Assembly (NCBI GenBank): GCA_944327195.1
Contig: CALVGV010000017.1
Span: forward strand, 1 to 53,085
Origin: an uncultured Limosilactobacillus sp.
GTDB taxonomy: Bacteria > Bacillota > Bacilli > Lactobacillales > Lactobacillaceae
DNA: 53,085 bases
Reading direction: 5' to 3'
Part shown: positions 26,560 through 34,901 of the stretch, piece by piece
Layout of the letters: the number at the start of each line of letters is the position of its first letter
Numbering within the stretch: the first letter of the stretch is position 1
The notes under the pieces: model-generated
Seen by the model: the letters and a program-made list of their open reading frames with translations, nothing else
The model's database searches: none
Told to the model about the DNA's origin: nothing
Program-made: the position numbers and the translations under genes

Positions 26560-27164
26560 TATGCCCGCCCCCGTTTCGTGAACTTGGCGATTGCCAGCGG
26601 CAGGACCGAGACCAAGACGATTGCCACCATCAGCAACTCAAAGTGGGCGCGGACGACCGGAACCTTGCCGAAGAAGTGGCCGGCCAAAATGCCAATCGTC
26701 ACCCAGCAGATGCCGCCGAGGACGTTGTAGCAAATGAAGTTGGCCCGGGCCATCTTGCCCATCCCGGCGGTGAAGGGGATCATCGTCCGCACGATCGGCA
26801 CGAAGCGGCCGAGCGAGATCGCCGAGTTGCCGTACTTGGCAAAGAAGGTCTCGGTGCGGGCGAGGGCGTTGGGCTTGACGAAGCGGCGGGCGAGTCGGGT
26901 CTTTAGCAGGCGGGCCCCGTAGCGGCGGCCGAGGCTGTAGTTAACGAAGTCGCCGACGATCGCGGCCAAGGAAAAGGCGCAGATCACCAGGCTGAGCGAC
27001 AGGTTGGCCTGGGCGAGGAGGGCGCCGCTCATGAAGAGGAGCGAGTCGCCGGGGAGAAAGGGCATGAAGACCAGGCCGGTTTCAATCAGGATCAGGAAGA
27101 AAAAGAGCAGGTAGGCGATCGCGCCGTACTGGCCAATCGCGGTCGAAATTAAGTCAGCGGTCAT
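26559..27164 (-). CDS. DedA family membrane protein
   Basis: 201 residues from ATG 27164, which has AAAGGATGG upstream; the frame is open further upstream but without a ribosome site. Conserved features: ETGLVFMPFLPGDSLLF, GDFVNYSLGRRYG, the Arg-rich FVPIVRTMIPFTAGMGKM and five or six hydrophobic spans. DedA proteins affect membrane polarity, and some move undecaprenyl phosphate back across the membrane. It is the first gene of a three-gene unit with PAP2 and the large membrane protein. A TATAAT box on the minus strand (27309-27304) with a weak -35 is the probable promoter. The gap 27165-27355 holds no other gene. Confidence 0.92.
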   Translation of the reverse strand: MTADLISTAIGQYGAIAYLLFFFLILIETGLVFMPFLPGDSLLFMSGALLAQANLSLSLVICAFSLAAIVGDFVNYSLGRRYGARLLKTRLARRFVKPNALARTETFFAKYGNSAISLGRFVPIVRTMIPFTAGMGKMARANFICYNVLGGICWVTIGILAGHFFGKVPVVRAHFELLMVAIVLVSVLPLAIAKFTKRGRA

Positions 27165-27357
27165 GGGAGAACCATCCTTTCCGGAGTTGATGCTTTCATG
27201 GTAGCCATTCCCCCGGGCGGTAAAAAGCGGCCTTTGCTGAAGGTAATCTGAAAATTCTTCAGAATTGGGATTCACGGTGATCTTTGGCTTGTCATCAATG
27301 ATGATTATACAAAAAAACAATATCTTCAAGTGGAACGGAAAAAAACAGGCAAAATAA

Positions 27358-27398
27358 AAAGGGGCGAGGAAGAAATCTGGTTCTTCCTCGCCCCTTTC
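27358..27398 (-). terminator. terminator of the histidine kinase gene
   Basis: GGGGCGAGGAAGAA pairs with TTCTTCCTCGCCCC, with a TTTTTATTTTG tail on the minus strand. It follows the kinase stop by about 115 bases; those bases hold nothing recognisable. Confidence 0.88.
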
Positions 27399-27512
27399 CG
27401 TTGGGCTTCAAATGTTCCCCGGTGATCGCGAAGGGGGCGCCTCGCAGCTGGCCAAGCAGGAACGACGTGGCCATCCGGAACGCTTCGAGCCTTTCCGCCA
27501 GTCCCGAGAAGC

Positions 27513-28859
27513 TCAGGCGGCCTGATCAAGCGTCCGCGGCAGGATCAGGGTGAAGCGGGCGCCGCCTTCCGGCCGGTTGGCCACGGTCAGCTTCCCCTGC
27601 AGGAGGCTGGCCAGGCGGCTGGCAATCGCCAGGCCGAGGCCGGTCCCGGCGATCGTTCCCCGGACCGCGGCGCCGCGGTAGAAGCGCTCGAAGAGGTGGG
27701 GGAGGTCGGCCGGGTCAATCCCCGGTCCCTGGTCGGCAACCGCGATCGCGACCGCTTTCTTCGTTGCGGTGACGGTCAGCGTGACCTGGCTGTTCGCCGG
27801 GGCGTACTTGCCGGCGTTGGCCAGCAGGACGGCAACGATCCGCTCCAGATAAGCCGGGTCGGTGGTCACCGCCAGTTGGGCGGGCCCGGTCATTTCAATC
27901 TGCTGGGAGAGGTGGGCCTGGTTGGTGGCCACCCAGTCGGTGAGCGCAGCCATTAAGTCAACTTCCTGGGGCTGGACGGCCATCGCCGCGTCCGAGCGGG
28001 CCAGCAGGAGGAGTTCGTCGACCAGGTGCTCCATCTTGGCGGTTTCCTGGTTGATGTAGGGCAGCGACTGGGACACCACCTCGGGGTGGGCCGCCTGGTG
28101 GCGCTCGATCAGGCGGACGTGGCTGTGGATGGTGGCGATCGGCGTCTTCAGCTCGTGGGCGGCGTTGGAAACGAAGCGCTGCTCGCGGTCGGCCTTCTCG
28201 TAGAGCTCGGCCAGGAGTTGGTTGAAGGATTCGGCCAGCTCGTGGACCTCGGTCGGCCGGGCCGGCACCGGTAGCTGCTTGGTCCGCTTTTCCTTGGCCG
28301 CCCGGTTGAGGGTTAAGAGCGGCTTGGTCAGGTAGTCGGCCAGCGGGGTGATGTAGAGCGGGGCCAGGCCGACTACCAAGAGCCAGCAGGCACCGATCGT
28401 GATCGCCACCGTCTTGAGGACGTCCTCGGGGGCCTTGAGGCTAACCCAGAGGACGTAGTGGATCCCGGCCGCCTTGCCGCTGGTGCGGTAGTAGAAGTCG
28501 TCACCACGGTGGTAGAGGTGCCTGGTCACCGCGGTCGCCCGCTTGGTCAGCCGGGCGGTGCCGGGCGAGTAGTAGTTTTTCACCTTGGCGTGGGCGCGGT
28601 TGTTGATGACGTGAACGAAGTTTTCCTTGGGGTTGAGCGAGTTGTTTTGCCCCCAGTTTTGCCAGTCACGGTCGCTGTCGATCACCGTTTCCTCCAGTTG
28701 CTTGACCACCTCCTCGGCGTTGCTAGCGACGTTGGAGTAGAGGCGGCTGCCGACCGCCAGCACGGTGGCCAGGCCGAAGAGGAAGGTGATCGCCGTCACC
28801 AGGGCCACCAGGTAGCGCAGCAGGATCGCCGAGTTGCTGTTGTAAAAGCGGTGGCTCAT
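27513..28859 (-). CDS. sensor histidine kinase (HisKA type)
   Basis: 448 residues. Two membrane spans (about 12-38 and 153-177) enclose an extracellular sensor domain of about 115 residues. A HAMP linker (about 180-225) follows, then the dimerisation box SNAAHELKTPIATI with phospho-acceptor H235. The ATPase has N-box LLANAGKYAP, G1 VADQGPGIDPADL, F-box HLFERFYRG and G2 GTGLGLAIA. It phosphorylates the response regulator encoded directly before it, one base apart. The signal is not known. The domain order resembles lactobacillar kinases of the EnvZ/ArlS kind, and envelope stress is one possible signal, but nothing in the sequence proves it. Confidence 0.93.
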   Translation of the reverse strand: MSHRFYNSNSAILLRYLVALVTAITFLFGLATVLAVGSRLYSNVASNAEEVVKQLEETVIDSDRDWQNWGQNNSLNPKENFVHVINNRAHAKVKNYYSPGTARLTKRATAVTRHLYHRGDDFYYRTSGKAAGIHYVLWVSLKAPEDVLKTVAITIGACWLLVVGLAPLYITPLADYLTKPLLTLNRAAKEKRTKQLPVPARPTEVHELAESFNQLLAELYEKADREQRFVSNAAHELKTPIATIHSHVRLIERHQAAHPEVVSQSLPYINQETAKMEHLVDELLLLARSDAAMAVQPQEVDLMAALTDWVATNQAHLSQQIEMTGPAQLAVTTDPAYLERIVAVLLANAGKYAPANSQVTLTVTATKKAVAIAVADQGPGIDPADLPHLFERFYRGAAVRGTIAGTGLGLAIASRLASLLQGKLTVANRPEGGARFTLILPRTLDQAA

Positions 28860-28860
28860 C

Positions 28861-29541
28861 TTACTCCCCCTTTAAGACGTAGCCGACCCCGCGAACGGTG
28901 TGGATGAACTGGTTGGGGTCGGTTGGGTTCAGCTTGTGGCGCAAGAGGCGGATGTAGACGTCGACCGTGTTCGGCTGGCCGGTGAAGTCGACCCCCCAGA
29001 CGGCGTCGAGCAGCTCGTCCCTGGTGCAGGGCTGACCGATGTGCTGGAAGAGCACCAAGAGGAGCTGAAACTCGCGTGGGGTCAGCTGGACGATCAGGTT
29101 GTTAACGATCACCTGGCGGCTCTTCTGGTCGAGGGTCAGGTTCTTGATGGCGTACTTCTGCGGGGTGGCCGGTTGCTGGCGGCGGGTGACGACCTCGATC
29201 CGGGCCAGCAGTTCCTCGATCTCAAAGGGCTTGGTGACGTAGTCGTCGGCCCCGCCGCGGAGGCCGGCCACCTTGTCGCCAACGAAGCTCTTGGCGGTCA
29301 GCATGATCACCGGGATGGTTGACTGGCGGCGGATCCGGCGCAGGACGCCGGGGCCGTCGAGCTTGGGCAGCATCCAGTCGAGGATCACCACCGACAGCTG
29401 GGATTGAAACTGGTTGAACAAGTCGACGGCCTGCTCGCCGTCGCTGGCGGTCAGCACCTGGTAGTCTTCAAACTGAAATTCCTGTTGCAGGGCGGCGGCG
29501 AGGGCGGTCTCGTCCTCAACCAATAGAATGGTCCCTTTCAC
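28861..29541 (-). CDS. OmpR/PhoB-family response regulator
   Basis: 226 residues. The start is taken as GTG 29541 (GAAAGGAAGGGATCAAC upstream), giving MKGTILLVEDET; a longer frame to 29619 has no ribosome site. The receiver domain has the acidic pair in LLVEDET, phospho-acceptor D55 in VVILDWMLP, Thr in VIMLTAKS and Lys in YVTKPFE. The winged-helix DNA-binding domain (about 130-225) includes LTPREFQLLLVLFQHIGQ and TVDVYIRLLRHKL. It is the first gene of a two-gene unit with the kinase. Targets are unknown. Confidence 0.94.
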   Translation of the reverse strand: MKGTILLVEDETALAAALQQEFQFEDYQVLTASDGEQAVDLFNQFQSQLSVVILDWMLPKLDGPGVLRRIRRQSTIPVIMLTAKSFVGDKVAGLRGGADDYVTKPFEIEELLARIEVVTRRQQPATPQKYAIKNLTLDQKSRQVIVNNLIVQLTPREFQLLLVLFQHIGQPCTRDELLDAVWGVDFTGQPNTVDVYIRLLRHKLNPTDPNQFIHTVRGVGYVLKGE

Positions 29542-29625
29542 GTTGATCCCTTCCTTTCGGTCCCCATTGTACGCACTTTTGCTTGCTGTGACCATCAATA
29601 ATTCACCCGCTGCGAGCAAAAAGCC

Positions 29626-29653
29626 TTGACATTTTCGCCGGGGCGGGTATCAT
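29626..29653 (+). promoter_or_regulatory. pyr operon promoter
   Basis: TTGACA (29626-29631), 16-base spacer, TATCAT (29648-29653). It lies just before the PyrR leader. Confidence 0.7.
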
Positions 29654-29676
29654 ATAAAACAATCAACGTCCTTTAA

Positions 29677-29765
29677 GTTAGTCCAGAGAGGCTAGTAAGG
29701 TTCCGTCAGAACGAAATAATAACTTCCGACGACCCCACTGCACCCTTTGGCAGTGGGGTTTTCTT
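29677..29765 (+). promoter_or_regulatory. PyrR-dependent attenuator of the pyr operon
   Basis: The leader contains AGTCCAGAGAGGCT (29680-29693), the classical PyrR anti-antiterminator loop, followed by an intrinsic terminator ACCCCACTGC / GCAGTGGGGT (29732-29759) with TTTTCTT. With UMP or UTP present PyrR binds the leader RNA and the terminator forms; without it the antiterminator allows pyrBCD transcription. pyrR itself is not in the window. Confidence 0.92.
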
Positions 29766-29835
29766 AATGGACTTGGTGGATTTCATTAACGTGCTCCGGT
29801 GAGGGCCCAATGAAAGGGCGCCCGCTGGGACTGGC

Positions 29836-29851
29836 CCCGGTGCAAACCGGG
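29836..29851 (+). promoter_or_regulatory. GNRA-tetraloop hairpin abutting the pyrB ribosome site
   Basis: CCCGGT-GCAA-ACCGGG forms a perfect 6-bp stem with a GCAA tetraloop, ending two bases before the GAGGAGG Shine-Dalgarno sequence of pyrB. The 100 bases between the attenuator and pyrB also hold an 11-codon ORF (29767-29802) without a ribosome site. A role in mRNA stability or translation is possible; unproven. Confidence 0.45.
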
Positions 29852-29865
29852 AGAGGAGGAAAATA

Positions 29866-30813
29866 ATGACGCTCGTACGCTTACCCCACTTTGTTTCCGT
29901 CGAAGACCTGACCGTTGACCAAACCCTGGCCCTGATCGAACGGGCCGAGGAATTCAAGGCCGGCACCCCGGCCCCGCAGCTTTCCGAACCGGTCTACGTC
30001 ACCAATATGTTCTTCGAAAACTCCACCCGGACCCACACCAGCTTCGCGATGGCCGAACGCAAGCTGGGCCTGGAAGAAATTCCCTTCGACGCCTCCCACT
30101 CCTCGATCAAGAAGGGGGAAACCCTCTACGATACCTGCCTGACGATGAACGCCCTCGGGGTTAACCTGACCGTCATCCGCGCCAGCGAAAACGAGTACTA
30201 CAAGGCCCTGATTGCCCCGAAGGAAGACGAACACCTGGAAATCGGCGTCGTCAACGGTGGCGACGGCAGCGGCCAGCACCCGTCGCAATGCATGCTCGAC
30301 ATCATGACGATCCACGAACACTTCGGCAGCTTCAAGGGGTTGAAGGTGGCGATCGTCGGTGACATCACCAACTCGCGGGTGGCCAAGTCGAACATGGAAA
30401 TCCTCAACAAGCTCGGTGCCGAGGTCTACTTCTCCGGCCCGGACTACTGGTACGATCACGCCTTCGACAAGTACGGCAAGTTCCTGCCGGTCGACGAACT
30501 GGTTGACCAGGTCGACGTGATGATGCTTTTGCGGGTCCAACACGAACGCCACGCCGGCGACGCCAACGAGGCCAGCTTCAACGCCGCCGACTACCACGCC
30601 AAGTACGGGATCAACCGCGCCCGCTACGAGGCAATGAAGGACGACGCGATCATCATGCACCCGGGCCCGATTAACCGCGGGGTTGAACTGGCCAGCGAAC
30701 TGGTTGAGGCCCCGAAGTCGGCCTTTGTGGAACAAATGACCAACGGAGTTTACATGCGGATGGCAATGCTCGAAGCCGTTCTCCGCGGCCGCAAGTTGGG
30801 GGGCCTGGAATAA
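29866..30813 (+). CDS. pyrB: aspartate carbamoyltransferase catalytic chain
   Basis: 315 residues; ATG after GAGGAGGAAAATA. It joins carbamoyl phosphate and aspartate, the second step of pyrimidine synthesis. The carbamoyl-phosphate loop [12 protein letters not shown] (S53-T-R-T56), DGSGQHPSQ near 146-154, LRVQHERH and HPGPINRG near 265-272 are intact. No regulatory pyrI is present, as usual in firmicutes. It overlaps pyrC by one base (TAATG). Its substrate carbamoyl phosphate cannot come from the altered car-like pair at 20595-24130, so arginine-pathway enzymes or another synthetase must supply it. Confidence 0.96.
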   Translation: MTLVRLPHFVSVEDLTVDQTLALIERAEEFKAGTPAPQLSEPVYVTNMFFENSTRTHTSFAMAERKLGLEEIPFDASHSSIKKGETLYDTCLTMNALGVNLTVIRASENEYYKALIAPKEDEHLEIGVVNGGDGSGQHPSQCMLDIMTIHEHFGSFKGLKVAIVGDITNSRVAKSNMEILNKLGAEVYFSGPDYWYDHAFDKYGKFLPVDELVDQVDVMMLLRVQHERHAGDANEASFNAADYHAKYGINRARYEAMKDDAIIMHPGPINRGVELASELVEAPKSAFVEQMTNGVYMRMAMLEAVLRGRKLGGLE

Positions 30814-32087
30814 TGACCACCACCAAGATCACCAACGGGACCGTCTTCAACAACGGCCGCCTGCTTCAGGCCGACCTCCTGATCGAAGACGGCAAGGTTA
30901 CCGCCCTCGGTCACGACCTGCCGGCGGCTAGCGAGACGATCGACGCGGCTGGCAAGCTGGTTGCCCCGGGCCTGGTCGACGTCCACGTCCACTTCCGCGA
31001 CCCCGGCCAGACGCAAAAGGAAACCCTGGCCACCGGGGCGGCAGCGGCCGTCCACGGCGGCTACACCACCGTCGGCGCGATGCCAAACGTGATCCCGGCG
31101 CCGGACACCCCGGCCCGGGTGGCCACCCAGGTAGCCGAAAACAGGAAACAGTTGCTGAAGATCGCCCAGTACGCCACGATCACCACCGGCCGCAGCGGCG
31201 ACCAGCTGGTTGACTTCGCCGGCGTCAAGGCGGCCGGCGCCTTCGCCGTCTCCAACGACGGTTCCGGGGTTCAGACCGCCGGGACGATGTACTTGGCAAT
31301 GCAAGAAGCGGCCAAGCACGACCTGCCGCTGGCCGCCCACGTCGAGGACGATTCGCTCCTCTTCGGCGGCGCCCTCAACGCCGGCAAGCGGGCGGCCGAG
31401 CTCGGCGTTCCGGGGATTCCGGGAGTGGCCGAGTCGGCCCAGCTGGCCCGCGACCTGGTCCTGGCTCAGGCCACCGGCGTCCACTACCACGTCTGCCACG
31501 TCTCGACCAAGGAGAGCGTTGAGCTGATCCGCCAGGCCAAGGCCCACGGGATCAAGGTCACCGCCGAGGTCTCCCCCCACCACCTCCTCTTGTGTGACGA
31601 GGACATCGAGGCCGGCAACACCAACTACAAGATGAACCCGCCCCTGCGCGGCAAGGCCGATCAAGAAGCCCTCTTGGCCGGCCTCCTGGACGGGACGATC
31701 GACTTCATCGCCACCGATCACGCCCCGCACACCGCGGCCGACAAGGGCCACGACTTCGTCAAGGCGGCCAACGGGATCACCGGGCTGGAGACGGCCTTCC
31801 CGCTCCTCTACACCCACCTGGTGCTGACCGGCAAGGCGACCCTCAACCAGTTGCTCAACTGGATGAGCACCGCCCCGGCGGAAGCCTTCAAGCTGCCGGC
31901 CGGCCACCTCGAACCGGGCCAGGCGGCCGACCTGGCGATCTTCGACCTGGACCACAAGTGGCAATTCAAGAACGAAGACTACCGCTCCAAGGGCCACAAC
32001 ACTCCCTTCACCGGGTGGCAGGTTCAGGGCGCAACCGTCCTGACGATGGTCGACGGCAAGGTGGTTTACCGGGCAAAGGAGGATTAG
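30813..32087 (+). CDS. pyrC: dihydroorotase
   Basis: 424 residues, the class I (long) type of firmicutes. It closes carbamoyl aspartate to dihydroorotate. Zinc ligands are visible in [11 protein letters not shown] (H58, H60), [21 protein letters not shown] and the catalytic Asp in [12 protein letters not shown]. It stands between pyrB (TAATG overlap) and pyrD (one base gap), so all three are translated from one message under PyrR control. No sign of damage. Confidence 0.96.
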   Translation: MTTTKITNGTVFNNGRLLQADLLIEDGKVTALGHDLPAASETIDAAGKLVAPGLVDVHVHFRDPGQTQKETLATGAAAAVHGGYTTVGAMPNVIPAPDTPARVATQVAENRKQLLKIAQYATITTGRSGDQLVDFAGVKAAGAFAVSNDGSGVQTAGTMYLAMQEAAKHDLPLAAHVEDDSLLFGGALNAGKRAAELGVPGIPGVAESAQLARDLVLAQATGVHYHVCHVSTKESVELIRQAKAHGIKVTAEVSPHHLLLCDEDIEAGNTNYKMNPPLRGKADQEALLAGLLDGTIDFIATDHAPHTAADKGHDFVKAANGITGLETAFPLLYTHLVLTGKATLNQLLNWMSTAPAEAFKLPAGHLEPGQAADLAIFDLDHKWQFKNEDYRSKGHNTPFTGWQVQGATVLTMVDGKVVYRAKED

Positions 32088-32088
32088 G

Positions 32089-33000
32089 ATGGAACGCTTA
32101 GCAGTCAACCTGCCAGGGCTGAAGATGCAAAACCCGCTGATGCCGGCCTCGGGGACCTTCGGCTTTGGCGACGCCTTCGGGGCCCAGCAGGTCAACTTCA
32201 ACCAGCTCGGCGCCTTTGTTTTGAAGACGACCACCCCGCAAGCAACCACCGGCAACCCGCAGCCGCAGGTGGCCAAGCTCTTCGACGGGGTGATGAACTC
32301 GGTCGGCTTGACCAACCCCGGCGTTGCGGTGGTGGCCCAGCAGAAGCTACCGGCCCTGCGCAAGGCCCACCCCTACCTACCGCTGATCGCCAGCGTTGGC
32401 GGGGCCAGCGTTAACCAGTACCAGCAGGTGGCCCGCACCCTGGCCGCCACCGGCCTAATCAACGCCCTGGAAATCAACGTTTCCTGCCCCAACGTTGCCC
32501 ACGGCGGGATGGCTTTTGGCACCGATCCCAAGGTGGTTGAGAAGGTGACCGCCGCCGTCAAGGAGGTCAGCGGGGAGGTGCCGGTCTACGTCAAGCTGAC
32601 GCCAAACGTGACCGACATCACCGAGATTGCCCGCGGGGCCGAGGCCGGTGGCGCCGACGGGGTCAGCCTGATCAACACCCTGCTCGGGCTCCACATCGAC
32701 ATCAAGACCCGTAAGCCGGTCCTCGGCAACGGGATGGGGGGCTACTCCGGCCCGGCAGTCAAGCCGCTGGCGGTGCGGATGGTCTACCAGGTAGCCCAGG
32801 CCACCCGCCTGCCGATCATCGGCATGGGCGGGATTCAGACCGCCGCCGACGTAATCGAATTCATGATGGCCGGGGCGAGCGCGGTCGCGGTTGGCGCCGC
32901 CCACTTCAGGGACGCCAACGTCTGCGCCCACATCGCCGTCGACCTGCCGCCGCTGATGGACCAGCTGGGAATCCGCGCCCTGAGCGATCTGCAGCGCTAG
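32089..33000 (+). CDS. pyrD: dihydroorotate dehydrogenase, class 1B-like catalytic subunit
   Basis: 303 residues; AAAGGAGGATT precedes the ATG. It oxidises dihydroorotate to orotate using FMN. Pattern matches the class 1B PyrD of Bacillus: [28 protein letters not shown] with catalytic Cys, [37 protein letters not shown]. Class 1B enzymes normally pair with the iron-sulfur/flavin subunit PyrK, which is not beside it here; many lactobacilli lack an adjacent pyrK, so the electron acceptor is uncertain. pyrF and pyrE, expected after pyrD, are also absent and a terminator follows at once. Confidence 0.94.
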   Translation: MERLAVNLPGLKMQNPLMPASGTFGFGDAFGAQQVNFNQLGAFVLKTTTPQATTGNPQPQVAKLFDGVMNSVGLTNPGVAVVAQQKLPALRKAHPYLPLIASVGGASVNQYQQVARTLAATGLINALEINVSCPNVAHGGMAFGTDPKVVEKVTAAVKEVSGEVPVYVKLTPNVTDITEIARGAEAGGADGVSLINTLLGLHIDIKTRKPVLGNGMGGYSGPAVKPLAVRMVYQVAQATRLPIIGMGGIQTAADVIEFMMAGASAVAVGAAHFRDANVCAHIAVDLPPLMDQLGIRALSDLQR

Positions 33001-33023
33001 GCTAATTTTAAGAAGAAATTGAA

Positions 33024-33064
33024 GAAACCCACCGGGAGAAAAATCTCCGGTGGGTTTCTTACTT
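33024..33064 (+). terminator. pyrBCD terminator
   Basis: GAAACCCACCGGGAGA pairs with TCTCCGGTGGGTTTC over a four-A loop, followed by TTACTTTTT. The 3' tail shares bases with the CTTAC operator at 33058. Confidence 0.92.
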
Positions 33065-33110
33065 TTTGTTAGCTTTCGGGGGTTGACACTGACAAAAAGT
33101 AAGCTATACT
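33058..33110 (+). promoter_or_regulatory. nitroreductase operon promoter with paired CTTAC-N5-GTNAG operators
   Basis: TTGACA (33083-33088), 16-base spacer, TATACT (33105-33110). Site A CTTACTTTTTGTTAG (33058-33072) lies upstream of the -35 box. Site B, the inverse complement CTGACAAAAAGTAAG (33089-33103), fills the spacer exactly. The centres are 31 bases apart, about three helix turns, allowing two dimers on one face. Both resemble the YodB-type consensus TACTWTTTGWAAGTA. Confidence 0.65.
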
Positions 33111-33163
33111 TAAAGCATCAACAAGTTGCATGAGCAAGCATGTATTTACCGAGGAGGGACAAA

Positions 33164-33802
33164 ATGGACTTTACTGAGCTGTTGAACCGGCGGCGGTCGA
33201 TTCGCGACTTCACCGCCCAGCCGGTTGAGAAGGCAACCATTGAGAAAATCGTCACCCAGGCCGCCCAAAGCGCTTCCTGGGCCAATTCCCAGCCCTGGAA
33301 GGCCTACGTGGCTACCGGGGAGACCCTGAACCGGGTCAAGGCCGACCACCTGGCGCGGACCGCGCGCGGTGAACGGGGCCAAACCGACCTGGCCATCAGC
33401 CACCGGACCAGCTGGCGCCCGGCCGCCCAGGCCAACATGGCCGAGTGGGGGCAGGGGATCCAAGCGCTGGCTGGGATGGAATACCTCGAATCCCAGGGCA
33501 AGCTCTTCAACGCCGCCGCACTGGTCTACCTGACCCTGCCGAAGAACTTCTCCGACTGGTCGCTCTACGATCTTGGTGCCTTCGGCCAGACCTTGATGCT
33601 GGCGGCGGCCAACGCCGGGGTCGACTCGATGCCGGCTTACGAGATTGTCAAGTACCCGGCGGCGGTACGCCAACTGGTGGGGATCCCGGAAGACGAGGCG
33701 GTGGTGATGGGGATCGCCCTCGGTTACCGGTCGGCGGCCCGGGTCAACGACTTTCAGTCGACCCGCCAGCCGCTGGATGCCGTCCTGACGGTGCGCGACT
33801 GA
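33164..33802 (+). CDS. nitroreductase family protein
   Basis: 212 residues from ATG 33164, with GAGGAGGG upstream; an upstream in-frame ATG at 33140 lacks one. FMN-binding LLNRRRSIRDFTAQPV at the N-terminus, AAQSASWANSQPWKAYVATG, and the C-terminal VDSMPAYEIVKYPAAVRQLVGIPEDEAVVMGIALGY-type region define the nitroreductase fold, NfsA/NfnB-like. It is the first gene of an operon with a MarR regulator (ATGA overlap) and an NAD(P)-binding protein, a combination usual for electrophile or quinone detoxification. The promoter carries two operator-like sites. Confidence 0.92.
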   Translation: MDFTELLNRRRSIRDFTAQPVEKATIEKIVTQAAQSASWANSQPWKAYVATGETLNRVKADHLARTARGERGQTDLAISHRTSWRPAAQANMAEWGQGIQALAGMEYLESQGKLFNAAALVYLTLPKNFSDWSLYDLGAFGQTLMLAAANAGVDSMPAYEIVKYPAAVRQLVGIPEDEAVVMGIALGYRSAARVNDFQSTRQPLDAVLTVRD

Positions 33803-34182
33803 TGACCGCCCTGATTCCCCGCTGGTTGGGCCAGTGCCGCTTCGTGACCGCCACCCAGGCGGCCCTCGCGGCGGTCCTGGTCAAGTACCAACTTGACCTA
33901 AACGAATTTTATCTCTTGTACTTTCTTGCCCAGGCGCCCGGCCAGCAGGAGGCGATCACTGCCTTTGAGGACCGGTTACCGTTGAGCCAGAGCGGCCTTT
34001 CGCGGATGGTTCGCCACATGGAGGACAAGCGCTGCGGAACGATCGAGCGGGTGGCCAACCCAACCGACAAGCGCAGCACCCTCCTCCACCTGACGGCCCA
34101 CGGCCAGGAGGTGCTGGCCGCCGCCCAAGCGGAGGTCGAGGGATGCTTGCAAGCACAGTTTGAAAAGGAGGAAGGATGTTGA
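33802..34182 (+). CDS. MarR-family transcriptional regulator
   Basis: 126 residues from ATG 33802, which overlaps the nitroreductase stop (ATGA). The winged helix-turn-helix shows LPLSQSGLSRMVRHMEDK as recognition region and RVANPTDKRSTLLHLTAHGQEVL as the wing, the typical MarR D-x-R pattern being DKRS. MarR proteins often repress their own operon and respond to phenolic or oxidising ligands. It may bind the CTTAC sites upstream of its operon, but those sites resemble HxlR-family (YodB) operators, so another regulator is equally possible. One Cys lies in DKRCGTIERV near the DNA-binding helix. Confidence 0.85.
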   Translation: MTALIPRWLGQCRFVTATQAALAAVLVKYQLDLNEFYLLYFLAQAPGQQEAITAFEDRLPLSQSGLSRMVRHMEDKRCGTIERVANPTDKRSTLLHLTAHGQEVLAAAQAEVEGCLQAQFEKEEGC

Positions 34183-34184
34183 TC

Positions 34185-34826
34185 ATGAGTAAGGTATTTG
34201 TATTTGGTGGTTCCGGCCGGGTGGCGACCGAACTGATTAAGGACCTTGTTGATGCCGGCCACACCGTCACTGCGGCCGCCCGTCACCCGGAAAAGATCAT
34301 CGCCCTGGCCGGGGTCACCCCGGTCAAGATGGACCTGACCCAGCCGCTGGCCGACCTGACCGCGGCGGTCAAGGGCCACGACGCCGTTTACTTCGTGGCC
34401 GGGTCGCGGGGCAAGGACCTCTTGCAGACCGACGCGATGGGGGCGGTCAAGACGATGCAGGCGGCCGAGCAGGCGGGCATCAAGCGCTACCTGATGCTGA
34501 GCTCGATGTACGCCCTCCAGCCGGAGGAGTGGCCAAAGTACGAGGTTCTCTCCCAGATCACCGACTACAACATCGCCAAGTTCTTCGCCGATAACTACCT
34601 GATTTCCAACACCAAGCTGGCTTACACGATCCTCCAGCCGGCCACCTTGACCGAGGAGGCCGCCACCGGCAAGGTGACCTTCGGGGTCGGCGACGACACC
34701 ACCAACCCAATCGCCGACGTGGCCGCCGTCCTGGCTGGCCTCCTGGAAGCCGACAACACGATCGGCAAGGTGATCATGATGCGGGCGGGGGAGACCCCGA
34801 TTCAAGCGGCAATCGCCGCCGTTTAG
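34185..34826 (+). CDS. NAD(P)-binding SDR/NmrA-like oxidoreductase
   Basis: 213 residues from ATG 34185; GAAGG nine bases upstream (ATG 34176 is in frame but too near the main ribosome site). Rossmann motif VFVFGGSGRVATELIKDL at the N-terminus, LMLSSMYALQP as the catalytic-like segment, and YTILQPATLTEEAATGKV fit the atypical SDR family (YhfK/YwnB type). Such proteins reduce quinones or other carbonyls or only sense NADPH. It closes the nitroreductase-marR operon, ending before a shared terminator. Confidence 0.86.
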   Translation: MSKVFVFGGSGRVATELIKDLVDAGHTVTAAARHPEKIIALAGVTPVKMDLTQPLADLTAAVKGHDAVYFVAGSRGKDLLQTDAMGAVKTMQAAEQAGIKRYLMLSSMYALQPEEWPKYEVLSQITDYNIAKFFADNYLISNTKLAYTILQPATLTEEAATGKVTFGVGDDTTNPIADVAAVLAGLLEADNTIGKVIMMRAGETPIQAAIAAV

Positions 34827-34851
34827 GCCTCGCTGCTTAATTTGACCCCAT

Positions 34852-34888
34852 AAAAAAACTAGCCCCGCTTTGCGGAGCTAGTTTTTTT
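34852..34888. terminator. bidirectional terminator
   Basis: AAAAAAACTAGC-CCCGC / GCGG-N-GCTAGTTTTTTT. Ends both the plus-strand SDR gene and the minus-strand hydroxyacid dehydrogenase gene. Confidence 0.93.
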
Positions 34889-34901
34889 ACTTCCCAGTGA
34901 A

